This document shows, piece by piece, positions 43,824 through 53,453 of a stretch of DNA of 64,000 bases. This DNA comes from JAEYXS01 sp943367715. GTDB taxonomy: Bacteria > Verrucomicrobiota > Verrucomicrobiia > Limisphaerales > JAEYXS01. The position numbers were made by a program, and so were the translations under genes. Each line of letters starts with the position of its first letter. Position 1 is the first letter of the stretch. Below the pieces are notes generated by a model that worked only from the letters and a program-made list of their open reading frames with translations, ran no database searches and was not told the DNA's origin. Location: assembly GCA_943367715.1 (NCBI GenBank), contig CALRJY020000010.1, forward strand, positions 62,001 to 126,000. The letters run 5' to 3'.

Positions 43824-45710
43824 TTATTGTTTTTGCACGGTTGGCAGCGCCACGTCCTCGATGATGTCCATCCGCACCCGGTCTTCCAGGTTCATGATGA
43901 TCGTGTCCGTGGTGTTCGTGATGCCGATCACATATTTGCGCGCCGGCGCCACCGCGCGGCTCATGGTATCCAGATAGGAACGCTGGCGGAAAACCTCCGG
44001 TGAAGCCTGATAGGCCACGATCTGGTTCGGGAACCGGCCCGCCGCAGCCACACCCTTGGCCCGCTCTGACAACCGATAAACTTCGGCATCAGCGACGATG
44101 TTCGCCGCCACCGCATGCGCCAGCGGGATGGCTTGGGCCTTTTCCCCTTCCGCCATGTAGATGATGCCGGAACGCGCTTGCAGTGCCGCGTTTACCTGCT
44201 CATAAGCCTCCGCCACCGCGACGGGCGGATGGATGTCCTGAAGGCCGACGAAAATAATGTGCACGCCGAGTTCGTGTTTATCCGCAGTTTTTTGGATTCG
44301 CGCCTGCAGTTCTTTGGCGGCATCCAGACGGCCACGGGCCATGATGTCATCCAGATCCACACTCACCAGGAAGTTGACCACTTCGCGGGTCGCCAGTTTT
44401 TCCAGCAATTGCCCGGCGTCTTCGTGGTTATACACCCACTTCTTCAAATCTCCGATGGTGTATTGGACCGGGATGCTGGCGGTGAGCAAGTTGACCGGCA
44501 CGGCTGCTTCCGCGGTGGAATCCGCGTTGTTGGTGACGCTCAGCTGCTGGCGGCTGGCCACCAGCATGTTGATCTCTTCCTTGTAATGCGCCCGGGTCCA
44601 AAGGACGGTGCGTTCCCGCTCGAGCTTGTCATCCGGAATCACCCCGACGAGGAAACTTTGGATGGCGCGGGTCTGGTAGCGATACACCTTGTCCATCGGC
44701 CACGGCAGCTTGAAATGCGGTCCCGGCTCCAACACCCCGGCGGTCGTGGGTTTGCCGAAGCGTTCCACCAAGGCCTGTTCGCCGGGTTCAATGAAGACGA
44801 CCATGCTGGACAACCACAAAATGCCAACCTGCGCCAGGATGATCCAGGCGATGGTGCGTTGCAGGAAACGATAGAACCAAGTTTCAGAAACTTTGAAACC
44901 GAACTGGTAATCCAGGGCCAGAGCCGCCGTGGAGAAGAACCCGGCCGGATCACCCACCAGTCCGATCACCCGGCTGTCATACAGCAGATGGGTGACCTGC
45001 CCCTTCAAGCGCGGACGATAGGCTTCAAAGAGAACGTTGAAGAACGTTTCCACCGCCGCGAGACCGAGAATGATGACCAAAATCCGCGCGATGATGACAT
45101 CCACTTGCGGATTGCCCAGATAGGCGAAGACCAGCGCCGTCAGGGCCAGCAAACTCGCGAAGGAGCAGAGCAGCATGTAAGCCGAGCTCGGTCGCAGCAA
45201 CCGCTGCTTCTCCAACCGGGCCACGCCGGCGGAGTATTTGCCCAACATGAACTGGGCGAGCATGAAGATGCCGAAGAAAGTCATCCCCACCGGCGCCCGG
45301 CTCAGCAATAGCGAGCCATACTCCTGATACCGCGTCCACAACACGTAAACCGCCACGGATTGCAGGATCAACATCAGGACGGCAAAGACGGGCACACCGA
45401 AACGCTCAAACTGCAACCGGGCGCGATGGGCCGGGAAATTCTCCGCTTCCGCCGTGTCAAACAAGGCCGAGGCATTCTTGGATTTCTGCAACTCGTCAAA
45501 CTCCAGCTTCTCCAGTTGCTCCTGGGCCTCCAGCCGCATCTGCAGGTAGGAGACCAGGGACACCAGGAAGCCAAAGCCCACGAACAGGGCGGTGACTTCG
45601 GCCGTGGCCGATTTCAGATATTGCGCAGTCACGGCGGCGGCGATGCCGATGCCCAAAAAGACTGCCAGGTTGATCAACCCGTTGCGTTGCACGTTGCGAT
45701 CCGTACTCAT
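43824..45710 (-). CDS. Large multi-pass SPFH-domain protein
   Basis: This 628-residue protein combines a multi-pass N-terminal half with a C-terminal SPFH domain. About seven hydrophobic helices fall between residues 12 and 305. The SPFH domain then begins with VVFIEPGEQALVERFGKPT and EPGPHFKLPWPMDKVYRYQTRAIQ (cited in parts), the same phrases as in HflC and HflK. The extra membrane part is not found in ordinary HflK or HflC. It lies directly after the first permease with one base between them, so it appears to belong to the transporter operon. A third SPFH subunit would change the ring stoichiometry. Confidence 0.85.
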   Translation of the reverse strand: MSTDRNVQRNGLINLAVFLGIGIAAAVTAQYLKSATAEVTALFVGFGFLVSLVSYLQMRLEAQEQLEKLEFDELQKSKNASALFDTAEAENFPAHRARLQFERFGVPVFAVLMLILQSVAVYVLWTRYQEYGSLLLSRAPVGMTFFGIFMLAQFMLGKYSAGVARLEKQRLLRPSSAYMLLCSFASLLALTALVFAYLGNPQVDVIIARILVIILGLAAVETFFNVLFEAYRPRLKGQVTHLLYDSRVIGLVGDPAGFFSTAALALDYQFGFKVSETWFYRFLQRTIAWIILAQVGILWLSSMVVFIEPGEQALVERFGKPTTAGVLEPGPHFKLPWPMDKVYRYQTRAIQSFLVGVIPDDKLERERTVLWTRAHYKEEINMLVASRQQLSVTNNADSTAEAAVPVNLLTASIPVQYTIGDLKKWVYNHEDAGQLLEKLATREVVNFLVSVDLDDIMARGRLDAAKELQARIQKTADKHELGVHIIFVGLQDIHPPVAVAEAYEQVNAALQARSGIIYMAEGEKAQAIPLAHAVAANIVADAEVYRLSERAKGVAAAGRFPNQIVAYQASPEVFRQRSYLDTMSRAVAPARKYVIGITNTTDTIIMNLEDRVRMDIIEDVALPTVQKQ

Positions 45711-45711
45711 G

Positions 45712-46677
45712 CTAGTTCAGTTCCCGGTCTTCAAACAGATACAGCGCAACCATAAGGGAGGCCCCGAGATAGCCCACCACATAGCCAAAAGCTTGCGCCA
45801 CATAACTCCACGGCACGCCGGGTTTCCCCGGCTCCAAAGTGTCTGCCGTCCAAAACAACTGCCAGTTGGGCGTGACCGTATAAAGGATCTTGGCCCAATA
45901 GGAACCGGCTTCCGCCGGACGTCCGAAAAGATAATCCGACATCAGCCCGATGATGAACACGCCGGAACAGATGGCCAGCGTGGGGATCGTCTCCAGCCGC
46001 GTAGAACAGGCCAAGGCCACCCCGGCCAGCGTCCACAGGGCGAACAGGATCAGCACCGTCACCGGCACCATGCGCACGTCCACATGGTTGGGCTCCGTCT
46101 CCACCGCCACCTTCAAGACCATGAAATTGGTGATGACGATATAGGCGATGGTGGTGGTGACCAGCAGCGCCAAGATGCCATCCGAGGCGAAAGGGCGGCG
46201 CAGGAAATAGTTGCTGATACCCGCCATCAGGTAGGCCAGAACGATCGCCCCGTAGTAAACCCCCATGCCCGCCAGATCCGCATCACCATACGCATCATAC
46301 GCCATGCGGCTGGCCAGCAGCACGCTGAGAGCGTTGATATAGGTAAGGACCGTCAAGGCACCTGCCACTCCAAAAAACTTGGCCATCAGGAACTGGGGAC
46401 GGCTGACCGGCTTGGACAAAACGGCGAGCGCCGTGCCCGTCCGGATCTCCTTGGCCACCGAGGAGGAGGCGCTCAACACGGCACCAAACAAACCGGAAAT
46501 CAGGGTGACCGCCAGCACACTGTCCTTGACCAGCTTGGGATCATCACCCAAGGCCATGTAAGGCACTGCCGCCAAAAAGACATTGAACACGGCCGTGCTC
46601 GTCGCCAGCAGCAGGAAAACCGGCTGCCGGATCAACTCCATGAACGCATTGACTGCTATGGTCAGTACTTGCCGCAT
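45712..46677 (-). CDS. ABC-2 type transporter permease (small), first gene of the operon
   Basis: This 321-residue permease starts MRQVLTIAVNAFMELIRQPVFLLL, with an amphipathic N-terminal segment and about six membrane helices. SSSVAKEIRTGTALAVLSKPVSRPQFLMAKFFG (cited as EIRTGTALAVLSKPVSR) is the ABC-2 motif corresponding to the one in the larger permease. It heads the operon; the start at 46677 is the first ATG in the frame after the 335-base spacer. No ATPase gene is adjacent, so it probably uses the ATPase at 38306. Confidence 0.88.
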   Translation of the reverse strand: MRQVLTIAVNAFMELIRQPVFLLLATSTAVFNVFLAAVPYMALGDDPKLVKDSVLAVTLISGLFGAVLSASSSVAKEIRTGTALAVLSKPVSRPQFLMAKFFGVAGALTVLTYINALSVLLASRMAYDAYGDADLAGMGVYYGAIVLAYLMAGISNYFLRRPFASDGILALLVTTTIAYIVITNFMVLKVAVETEPNHVDVRMVPVTVLILFALWTLAGVALACSTRLETIPTLAICSGVFIIGLMSDYLFGRPAEAGSYWAKILYTVTPNWQLFWTADTLEPGKPGVPWSYVAQAFGYVVGYLGASLMVALYLFEDRELN

Positions 46678-47012
46678 TTAATCTTGGTTGCGCCGCGTAT
46701 GATAGGTGCGAAGCCCCTGATTGCAACGGCTAACCCCGGTTATCGCCCGTTTTTCCGTAGTTTTATGGACTGTTTGCTTCATTTTTACCATCACATCCGG
46801 TCGGTCCGGCCCACTTGGCCCACGTTTGGTTATCAATGACAGACAGCCCATATAACACGTCGTTCAACTCAAACACCTCGGCAAAATGGGTGATAGACAC
46901 CATTTACTAATCGTGCCAGATGCCTCTCCAACAGGCAGAACCGGAACATCATCATGAGGATAGGAAGGCAGAAAGCCGCCCGATCTGGTTCAAAAAGGGG
47001 GAGAAAAAACTT
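46678..47012. other. Intergenic region ahead of the SPFH/ATPase operon
   Basis: 335 bases with no gene. It should hold the promoter of the eight-gene minus-strand operon and the end of the SurA-like gene. No good promoter hexamers or terminator hairpin were found. An imperfect dyad ATGGGTGatagaCACCAT lies at about 46890. Confidence 0.4.
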
Positions 47013-47972
47013 TTAGTAGTAGCGGACGAATGACTTCTTGGTCAGCCGCTCCACATATTGCTTGCGCAAACGGCTCCGCTCTTCGGCCACCAAAATCTTC
47101 TCGATCTCGTCCCGCACCTCAGGCAAAGGCCGGACCTGCGCCTGCCGGACGTCTTCCACCAGGAGGATGTAGCAGGCATCGGTGGTCTCGATAACCCCGC
47201 TGTGCTGGCCTTTCTTCAAAGTAAACGCCACGGCATCCAGTTCCGAACGCAGCACTTTCTTCTTCTCCACCCAGCCCCAGTCACCTTGTTGGGCACGTTG
47301 GGCACCCTCTGAATAGATGCCAGCCATCTCAGTGAAGGAAGCGCCTTCGTCCAGCTTGAGGAGAATCTCCTTGGCCAGCTTGGTGGTGATGGAGGCGTCT
47401 GCTCCCAGCGGTTTGTTCAGCACGATCATCCGCAACTTGACCTGGTCCTCCAACTGGAAGTTCTGTTTGTTGGTCTCGAAATATTGCTCGATCTTATAGG
47501 GCGAGATGAGCACCACTGAACTGACGTGCTTCTGCGCCAGCGCGTCCACGATGATCTGGTCGCGGATGTTCCGGCGGTAGCTTTCGTAAGTGCCGCCTTG
47601 GGCCTGCAATGTTTGCGTCAGTCGCAGGCGGTCACCGAATTGCTTCCGGATACGGATGTTGATCTCGTCATCGATGATGCTTTCCGGCAGGTTATAGCCG
47701 GAAACCTTGTAGTCATTCAGGATCAACTGGCGCTCCACCAGTTGCTGCAATGCATCCGTCTGGATCTGCGTCATCTTCTGCTGCAACTGCGCGGCAGGCA
47801 GCGGAGTTCGCCGCACCGCATCGAGCGCAGGTCCGGCAAAATCTTCCACCTCACTGTAGGTGATCACCGCTTCGTTGACGATCACGGCGATGCCGTTCAG
47901 CGTGCGGGTTTGTGCGGCCGCCTGGAGCGTCAGCGCCAACGTGAACCCTAATATTAACCGGAATGCTTTCAT
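47013..47972 (-). CDS. SurA-like periplasmic peptidyl-prolyl isomerase/chaperone
   Basis: This 319-residue exported protein (signal peptide about 1-20, start MKAFRLILGF at 47972) has the SurA N-terminal helical domain: LNGIAVIVNEAVITYSEVED, TDALQQLVERQLIL, then DEINIRIRKQFGDRLRLTQTLQAQGGTYESYR (cited in parts). A parvulin-type PPIase domain follows (about 185-290), with GASFTEMAGIYSEGAQRAQQGDWGWVEK (cited in parts). SurA delivers outer-membrane proteins to the BAM machine. An alternative start at 48002 gives 10 more residues but no better signal peptide. Confidence 0.9.
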   Translation of the reverse strand: MKAFRLILGFTLALTLQAAAQTRTLNGIAVIVNEAVITYSEVEDFAGPALDAVRRTPLPAAQLQQKMTQIQTDALQQLVERQLILNDYKVSGYNLPESIIDDEINIRIRKQFGDRLRLTQTLQAQGGTYESYRRNIRDQIIVDALAQKHVSSVVLISPYKIEQYFETNKQNFQLEDQVKLRMIVLNKPLGADASITTKLAKEILLKLDEGASFTEMAGIYSEGAQRAQQGDWGWVEKKKVLRSELDAVAFTLKKGQHSGVIETTDACYILLVEDVRQAQVRPLPEVRDEIEKILVAEERSRLRKQYVERLTKKSFVRYY

Positions 47973-48170
47973 GACAAACGTGGCGCATAGTAGGTACGCC
48001 ACTGGGGCCGGGTCAAGCCGACCCGCAGGAAAGCTGCAAAATAAACCGGCCGCCCCAAATCCCCCGTTTCGAGCGGTTCATCAAGCCGGGCGAGCCCGGT
48101 CAGGTAGGTGATTGCCCCTTGCTACTTCCCCTTGCGCCCTCAAATGCTCCGGCCTATCCTCCGCCACGAC

Positions 48171-49160
48171 ATGAAGCATCAGCTTGAATTCGAAAAGCCG
48201 ATCCTCGAACTCCAGCGCAAACTGGACGAGTTGAAGCGGCACCCGGCAGAGAACAAGTCTCTGACCATCGATTTTGACCAGGAAATCAAGCAGATGGAGG
48301 CCAAAATCGCGGAAACCCGCAAACAGGTTTACACCAATCTGACGGCTTGGCAGCGCGTGCAACTGGCCCGCCATCCGAAACGGCCCTTTACGCTGGATTA
48401 TATCCAGCATTCTTTCAGCGATTTCGCCGAACTGCACGGCGATCGGCTCTACTCCGATGACCGGGCCATCGTCTCGGGCTTCGCCAAGTTAGGTAAGCAC
48501 AAGGTTCTCGTCATCGGCACGCAAAAGGGCCGCGATACCAAAGAAAACATCCTCCGCAACTTCGGCTCAGCCCATCCCGAGGGCTATCGTAAAGCCCTGC
48601 GGTTGATGAAGTTAGCAGATAAGTTCGGCCTCCCGATCATCACTTTGATCGATACCGCTGGCGCTTATCCTGGCATCGGTGCCGAAGAACGCCACATCGC
48701 CGAGGCGATCGCGGTGAATCTGCGCGAGATGATGCTGTTCCAAGTACCTATCATTGCGGCAGTTATCGGTGAAGGCGGCTCTGGTGGCGCACTGGGTATC
48801 GGCGTGGCGGATAAGGTCCTTATCATGGAGAACGCCTACTATTCCGTGATCAGCCCAGAAGGTTGCGCCGCCATTCTCTGGAAGGAACGCAACGCCGCCG
48901 CCAAGGCAGCGGAAGCCTTGAAAATCACCGCCAAGGATTTGCTCGAGCTCAAGCTGGTGGATGAAATCATCCCGGAACCCTTGGGCGGAGCCCATGTGGA
49001 CGTGAAAGCTTCTGCCGACAATCTTAAACAGCATCTGCTCAAGCATCTCGAAGGTTCGTTGAAACTCAGCACCACCGACCGCTTGCGCCTGCGTTATCAA
49101 AAATTCCGGGCTCATGGTCACTATAACGAGCCCAAAACGAAACAGCCTGCCGTCGCCTAG
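48171..49160 (+). CDS. accA: Acetyl-CoA carboxylase carboxyltransferase subunit alpha
   Basis: AccA with AccD moves the carboxyl group from carboxybiotin to acetyl-CoA, making malonyl-CoA for fatty acid synthesis. The start at 48171 gives MKHQLEFEKPILELQRKLDEL, the typical helical N-terminus. GRDTKENILRNFGSAHPEGYRKALR, DTAGAYPGIGAEERHIAEAIA (in parts) and GEGGSGGALGIGVAD are the AccA signatures. At 329 residues it is normal. It is not adjacent to accD, and the next gene starts 28 bases after its stop. Confidence 0.97.
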   Translation: MKHQLEFEKPILELQRKLDELKRHPAENKSLTIDFDQEIKQMEAKIAETRKQVYTNLTAWQRVQLARHPKRPFTLDYIQHSFSDFAELHGDRLYSDDRAIVSGFAKLGKHKVLVIGTQKGRDTKENILRNFGSAHPEGYRKALRLMKLADKFGLPIITLIDTAGAYPGIGAEERHIAEAIAVNLREMMLFQVPIIAAVIGEGGSGGALGIGVADKVLIMENAYYSVISPEGCAAILWKERNAAAKAAEALKITAKDLLELKLVDEIIPEPLGGAHVDVKASADNLKQHLLKHLEGSLKLSTTDRLRLRYQKFRAHGHYNEPKTKQPAVA

Positions 49161-49188
49161 CGAAGTCGCAGAACCCTACGTTCGGCCC

Positions 49189-50169
49189 ATGCCGCTCTAC
49201 CCGCTCACGTTTCAGCCCATCTTCAAGGAACGCGTTTGGGGCGGGCGTCGGCTGGCGGAGCTTTACGGCAAGCAACTGCCTCCGACGGTCCCCATCGGCG
49301 AATCGTGGGAGATCACGGACCGTCCGGAAGGCGTCAGCGTCATCTCCAACGGCCCCTTCGCCGGCAAGGACCTGCGCTGGCTGATGGAACATCACCAAGC
49401 CGATCTCCTCGGTCCCGTCAAACCTCAAGGCGGCCGCTTCCCCCTGCTCGTTAAACTGCTTGATGCGCAGGACGACCTCTCGCTCCAGGTCCATCCGCCC
49501 GCGCACAAAGCCGCTGAACTCGCCGGTGAACCCAAGACGGAGATGTGGTATATCACCCACGCCACTCCCTCGGCCCAGATTTACGTGGGCCTGAAAAAAG
49601 GCGTCACGCGTGCGGAGTTCGAGCGCAAGGTCAAGGACGGCTCCGTGGCTGAGTGCTTTCACCGTCATACCGTCAAAGCCGGTGATTCCATGTTCCTCCC
49701 CAGCGGCCGCGTTCACGCCCTCGGTGCGGGCAGCGTTCTCTTCGAGATCCAGCAGAATTCAGACACCACCTATCGCGTCTTCGACTGGAACCGCGTGGGC
49801 CTCGATGGCAAACCGCGTGATCTGCACCTCGCCCAAGCGCTCGCCTCGATCGATTTTAATGACTTCGAGCCCGCTCTCCTTTCCGCCACCACTGCTGCGT
49901 CCGGCACTCAAAGCCGTCGCTCCTTGGTGGACCACGAACTTTTCTCCGTGGACCTGCTCACCCTGCGGCCCAAATCTTCTTTACCGCTGAACCACACCGG
50001 CCCCTTGGTCGTCGCCGCCACGCGCAACAGCGTATCCATCCTCTCCGCCAGTGAACCCGTCCATCTGCAAGCAGGCCAGTTCGCCGTGATTCCGGCCTCG
50101 CTCACCGATGCAATCCTGCAGACCGGCTCGATCACCGACGCCAGCGTCCTGGTGGCGGAAGCGAAGTAA
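49189..50169 (+). CDS. manA: Mannose-6-phosphate isomerase, class I
   Basis: This enzyme interconverts mannose 6-phosphate and fructose 6-phosphate and supplies GDP-mannose precursors. The 326-residue protein opens MPLYPLTFQPIFKERVWGGRRLAELYGK (in parts) with the typical short-form start. The zinc site is made of Gln/His in LSLQVHPPAHKAAEL, Glu in EPKTEMWYI and His in PSGRVHALGAG. The longer frame beginning at 49114 adds 25 unconserved residues overlapping accA. It could feed the glycan operon, though it lies 16 kb away. Confidence 0.92.
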   Translation: MPLYPLTFQPIFKERVWGGRRLAELYGKQLPPTVPIGESWEITDRPEGVSVISNGPFAGKDLRWLMEHHQADLLGPVKPQGGRFPLLVKLLDAQDDLSLQVHPPAHKAAELAGEPKTEMWYITHATPSAQIYVGLKKGVTRAEFERKVKDGSVAECFHRHTVKAGDSMFLPSGRVHALGAGSVLFEIQQNSDTTYRVFDWNRVGLDGKPRDLHLAQALASIDFNDFEPALLSATTAASGTQSRRSLVDHELFSVDLLTLRPKSSLPLNHTGPLVVAATRNSVSILSASEPVHLQAGQFAVIPASLTDAILQTGSITDASVLVAEAK

Positions 50170-50350
50170 ATCGCGTTCGTTTCCCATTTCTCCTCGTCTC
50201 TCATCTGAGGCTTGCAATCCCACCCCAGTTTTAGTCTCCTCCAAACTACGTTGGGTCTTAGGACCATGGGAACAATCTTTTCCCGCTGGCAAAAACCGTT
50301 TGCTGGTTTCTAAACCCACGGCCAAAGGAACACATCATCATCACAAACGT

Positions 50351-50629
50351 ATGCTCGCAGAGTATAAAACTAAAACAAACATCGGCATTGGCGTTGGGAT
50401 CTTGCTTCAAATTCTCGGCGCCGTACTCAGCGGCGTGGAAAGCATCGCCATCATCGGTCTGCTCATGCAGGTAGTCGGTTTCATCATGTTCATCTGGGGT
50501 TGCAGCTGTTACGCCGTGGGGAAGGGCTACTCCCAGTTCCTCGGCATCTTGGGCCTTTTGAGCTGCCTCGGCCTCGTCATCCTGGTTGTGCTTCCGGACA
50601 AGCATAAATCTCCCCCTCCTATTAAGTAA
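50351..50629 (+). CDS. Small two-helix membrane protein
   Basis: This 92-residue protein has hydrophobic helices at about 12-32 and 36-53 and a third at about 63-82 (GILGLLSCLGLVILVVLP), separated by a short loop with CSCYAVGKGY. The C-terminus DKHKSPPPIK is basic. It resembles small inner-membrane proteins of unknown role common in this phylum. A strong terminator follows, supporting a real, separately transcribed gene. Confidence 0.75.
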   Translation: MLAEYKTKTNIGIGVGILLQILGAVLSGVESIAIIGLLMQVVGFIMFIWGCSCYAVGKGYSQFLGILGLLSCLGLVILVVLPDKHKSPPPIK

Positions 50630-50647
50630 CAATTTTCCGTCACGGAC

Positions 50648-50679
50648 ACAGGGGCCAGTTCGACTGGCCCCTGTTTTTT
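50648..50679 (+). terminator. Rho-independent terminator after the small membrane protein
   Basis: CAGGGGCCAGT (50649-50659) pairs with ACTGGCCCCTG (50663-50673) across TCG and is followed by six T. It also lies at the end of the convergent minus-strand esterase gene, where the flanking A-run is short, so it mainly serves the plus strand. Confidence 0.92.
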
Positions 50680-52792
50680 ATCCCACCACTTCCCCCTTCC
50701 CGTTCCACGTCTCGATCATCTTCAATTTCTTCCCGCTCAACATCCGGTAACAATCCGGCAGATCAAAACTCTTCAACACTCCCGGCACCATGCACGAGAG
50801 CGGCCATTTATAGATCTCCGTCTCCGCCAAGTCCGCGAACGACGTCAGCGCATTTTTGAACGTCACCTGGTTCACCTCATCCGCGATGATCGCCGCGAAC
50901 GTCGCCGGGATCGTCCCCCAACCCTTCGCCACCAAGTGCACGCCCTCGTGCCCCGTCCCGCGCAACCAATCGATCGTCCGCAAAATATCCCACGTCTTCT
51001 GCGCCACATACGAATCATCCAGCATGATTGCATGGACCGCATAAAAATAATCACTCCCATACGGCGTCAGGAATGAGTTCGCGCCGCACGTATCCGGTTG
51101 CGATTCCCCGATGCCCCGCACATCGCACGCATAGATCGCCGCGTCTTTCTCCGCGCCCATGATCTCCTTGATCAATGGCTCCTCGCGCAACTCCGCATCC
51201 GCCGAGTGATGCGAGATATACAGCACCGCGCGCTTCTTGTCCTTCGGCGGACGCGAATACAGCGGCTCATCCGTCAACCGCGTCACCAAGGTCTGGATGC
51301 CCGGCTCCGTCTCTACCACATAAGTCACCGCCGTCTTCGTCGGATACTTGCGATTCCCCAGCGGACGCAATATCCGATAATCTGGATACGTGCTCTGCCG
51401 CCGCACCTTCAATACATTCGTGAGCGCCTGCCGCAACGCATTTCCATCCAGCGGCGCGCGCTCCTTGCGCAATTTCTCGGAAATCTCCTTCGTGAAGGAA
51501 AACATCGTGCGCGACTTCAGCTCCGCCACCTGTCCGTTCGGCGTGCACCACAGCACCTCATCCTTCTCGATCACCAATGCCGGCTCCTTCTCCGCCGTGG
51601 ACACCTGCGTCATCGCGTTGAAAAACTTGTACATCTCCTCGCGATTCTCCTGCGAATACCCGTGATACGTCGGCCCCGTGAACATCGCGATATTGTTCGG
51701 GTAACCCAGCAGATCATACAGCCGCTGCAAGCGCCCAAACGCCTCTTCCGTCCCGCGCACATCGAAGAAATCGCGCTCCTTCGCCAGAAGAATCACCGGC
51801 CTCGGCGCCATCGCCGCGATGAAATCCTCATGATCCAATCCCAGCGCCAACGCCTTCGGCGGACACTGCTCCGTATCCGCCGGCAACTCATTCTCCAAGT
51901 TGCGCCGGAACGTCGTCACAAAACACGCCGGGGCCGCCATCGTCCAGCGGCTCTCCAATCCGCACAACCACGTCGTCATCGTGCCCCCGCCCGAATTGCC
52001 CGTGATCCCCACGATCTGCGGATTCACTTCCTTCCGCGTCAGCAGATAATCCAGTGCGCGAATCCCATCCCACGCCCGCCAGCTCCCGAAAAATTCACCC
52101 ACTAGGAACTGCTGATTCCCGCCCAGCAAATGCTCCTGCACCCCCGCACCCACCGGCGACTTCAACTGCTCATTCGTATATTGAAACCGCTCCCCTTGTC
52201 CGATCGGATCAAAGATCAGCACCACATAACCCTGCCGCGCCAATCCTTGAGCAAAACTCTGATACGCCTCCGCCGCCTTCCCATTCGTCGAATGCCCGCA
52301 CGACCCCACAATGCCCGGCAACGGAAACGCTTTGCCCTTCGGAATGTACAGATTCGCCGTCACCAGGAAACCCGGCCGACTCTCGAAGATCACATTCTCG
52401 ATCGTATACGCATCCCGCTCTACCGTCTTCGTCGTCCGCGCATTCAGCGGCGTCTTCTCCGGCCAAGGCCCGAAACACGTCTGGATCTTCTGCCTCACCC
52501 CCAGCACATACCGCTGTGCATCCTCCAGATTCTTCATCTCCAGCCGCTTCGCGCGGAAAGTCTGCTCCAGCCGCCGCACCCGGTTCACATACTGCTCCTG
52601 CACCATCCGCGAGAAACGGTTCAGTGGTGCCAATGTGGGCGCAGCGGAAGCCTTCCCCGCCTCCGCCGCCAGCGCCGAAGAAACACCCGGCACCTCGCCC
52701 ATTGCCAGGCCCAAGAGCCCCAGCCCCGTGGCCTGCAACAACTCACGACGATTCCACAGCAACGACGGATCAGGATTTGGCAAAGGATTCAT
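50678..52792 (-). CDS. Tat-exported two-domain alpha/beta-hydrolase (acetyl-xylan-esterase type)
   Basis: This 704-residue protein begins with a twin-arginine signal (NRRELLQATGLGLLGLA, Arg15-Arg16). The first hydrolase fold (about 140-400) has Ser267 in the GNSGGG elbow and the family block FDPIGQGERFQ. A second fold (about 470-690) has GWG in place of a Ser-containing elbow (AKGWGT near residue 630) and is probably inactive. The inactive-active order is the reverse of the two-domain esterase at 4514. Members of this family deacetylate plant or algal polysaccharides, a likely but unproven role here. Confidence 0.85.
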   Translation of the reverse strand: MNPLPNPDPSLLWNRRELLQATGLGLLGLAMGEVPGVSSALAAEAGKASAAPTLAPLNRFSRMVQEQYVNRVRRLEQTFRAKRLEMKNLEDAQRYVLGVRQKIQTCFGPWPEKTPLNARTTKTVERDAYTIENVIFESRPGFLVTANLYIPKGKAFPLPGIVGSCGHSTNGKAAEAYQSFAQGLARQGYVVLIFDPIGQGERFQYTNEQLKSPVGAGVQEHLLGGNQQFLVGEFFGSWRAWDGIRALDYLLTRKEVNPQIVGITGNSGGGTMTTWLCGLESRWTMAAPACFVTTFRRNLENELPADTEQCPPKALALGLDHEDFIAAMAPRPVILLAKERDFFDVRGTEEAFGRLQRLYDLLGYPNNIAMFTGPTYHGYSQENREEMYKFFNAMTQVSTAEKEPALVIEKDEVLWCTPNGQVAELKSRTMFSFTKEISEKLRKERAPLDGNALRQALTNVLKVRRQSTYPDYRILRPLGNRKYPTKTAVTYVVETEPGIQTLVTRLTDEPLYSRPPKDKKRAVLYISHHSADAELREEPLIKEIMGAEKDAAIYACDVRGIGESQPDTCGANSFLTPYGSDYFYAVHAIMLDDSYVAQKTWDILRTIDWLRGTGHEGVHLVAKGWGTIPATFAAIIADEVNQVTFKNALTSFADLAETEIYKWPLSCMVPGVLKSFDLPDCYRMLSGKKLKMIETWNGKGEVVG

Positions 52793-53289
52793 GATGACAA
52801 TACCCCTCTACATACTCCCATTTCCCCTCCAACAAAAGCCATTTTGCCACCCCTGCCCCATTCCGGTAGGGCATCGTTGCCGCGATGCCGTTGCCTTTCC
52901 TGCTCTGAACGTTGGATGAGAGTTTGGATGCTTCCCCTTCCCTCGTCCGCATTTCCCCTGTCACACCACATAATTCATCCTTTCATGCTTTAATTTGTGA
53001 GGAATCTCGCGTGGAAGAAAACCACCGCTAAACCTCTCCTTTCGTCAGCAATGAAAAAGGTAACATATTTCTTCAATTCTGCCATCACTTTTCGCTAAAA
53101 TTTATATCGAAAACCGAACCAGTTCATCTCCAACAAATTACAAAAACAACTCAACGCGTAACTCACCATTTCAGTTTCAAATTCCCCCTCAAACGCACCC
53201 TTCAAAACTCAAAAAAAGAGCCTGTGAATTCCATCCCGGTTGAGAATTCAACTCCCGGGAATCGAGTCCCTACCCGTCCCTTTCCCTTT
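52793..53289. other. Gene-free AT-rich stretch upstream of the Tat esterase
   Basis: No credible coding frame. It is AT-rich for this genome, notably 52990-53220, and should include the promoter of the esterase on the minus strand. No match to the repeats further right was noticed here. Confidence 0.45.
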
Positions 53290-53319
53290 CGTGTATTTCG
53301 CGTCGTTCGCGGTTAAACC
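53290..53319. repeat. Third member of the CGTGTATTTCG intergenic repeat
   Basis: CGTGTATTTCGCG, then TCGTTCGCGGTTAAACC, matches 9791-9819 with a few changes. It lies in the gene-free region before the small-gene cluster. Confidence 0.65.
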
Positions 53320-53389
53320 TTTTTCCCTCCCTCGGGCTGTCGGCGGTGTTTGCGATTGGCTGCTCAGGCACCCAAAGAGCCCTCCTCCA

Positions 53390-53434
53390 CCTCGGCACTT
53401 GTTAATAAGTGCCGAGGAATTCTACCCCCCCCCC
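53390..53434. repeat. Perfect 11-bp hairpin followed by a ten-C run
   Basis: CCTCGGCACTT (53390-53400) pairs exactly with AAGTGCCGAGG (53407-53417) across GTTAAT. A run of ten C follows at 53425-53434. There is no T-tract, so it is not a classic terminator. The homopolymer could vary in length between cells. Confidence 0.6.
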
Positions 53435-53453
53435 GGACTGACGGCTCACGCGC

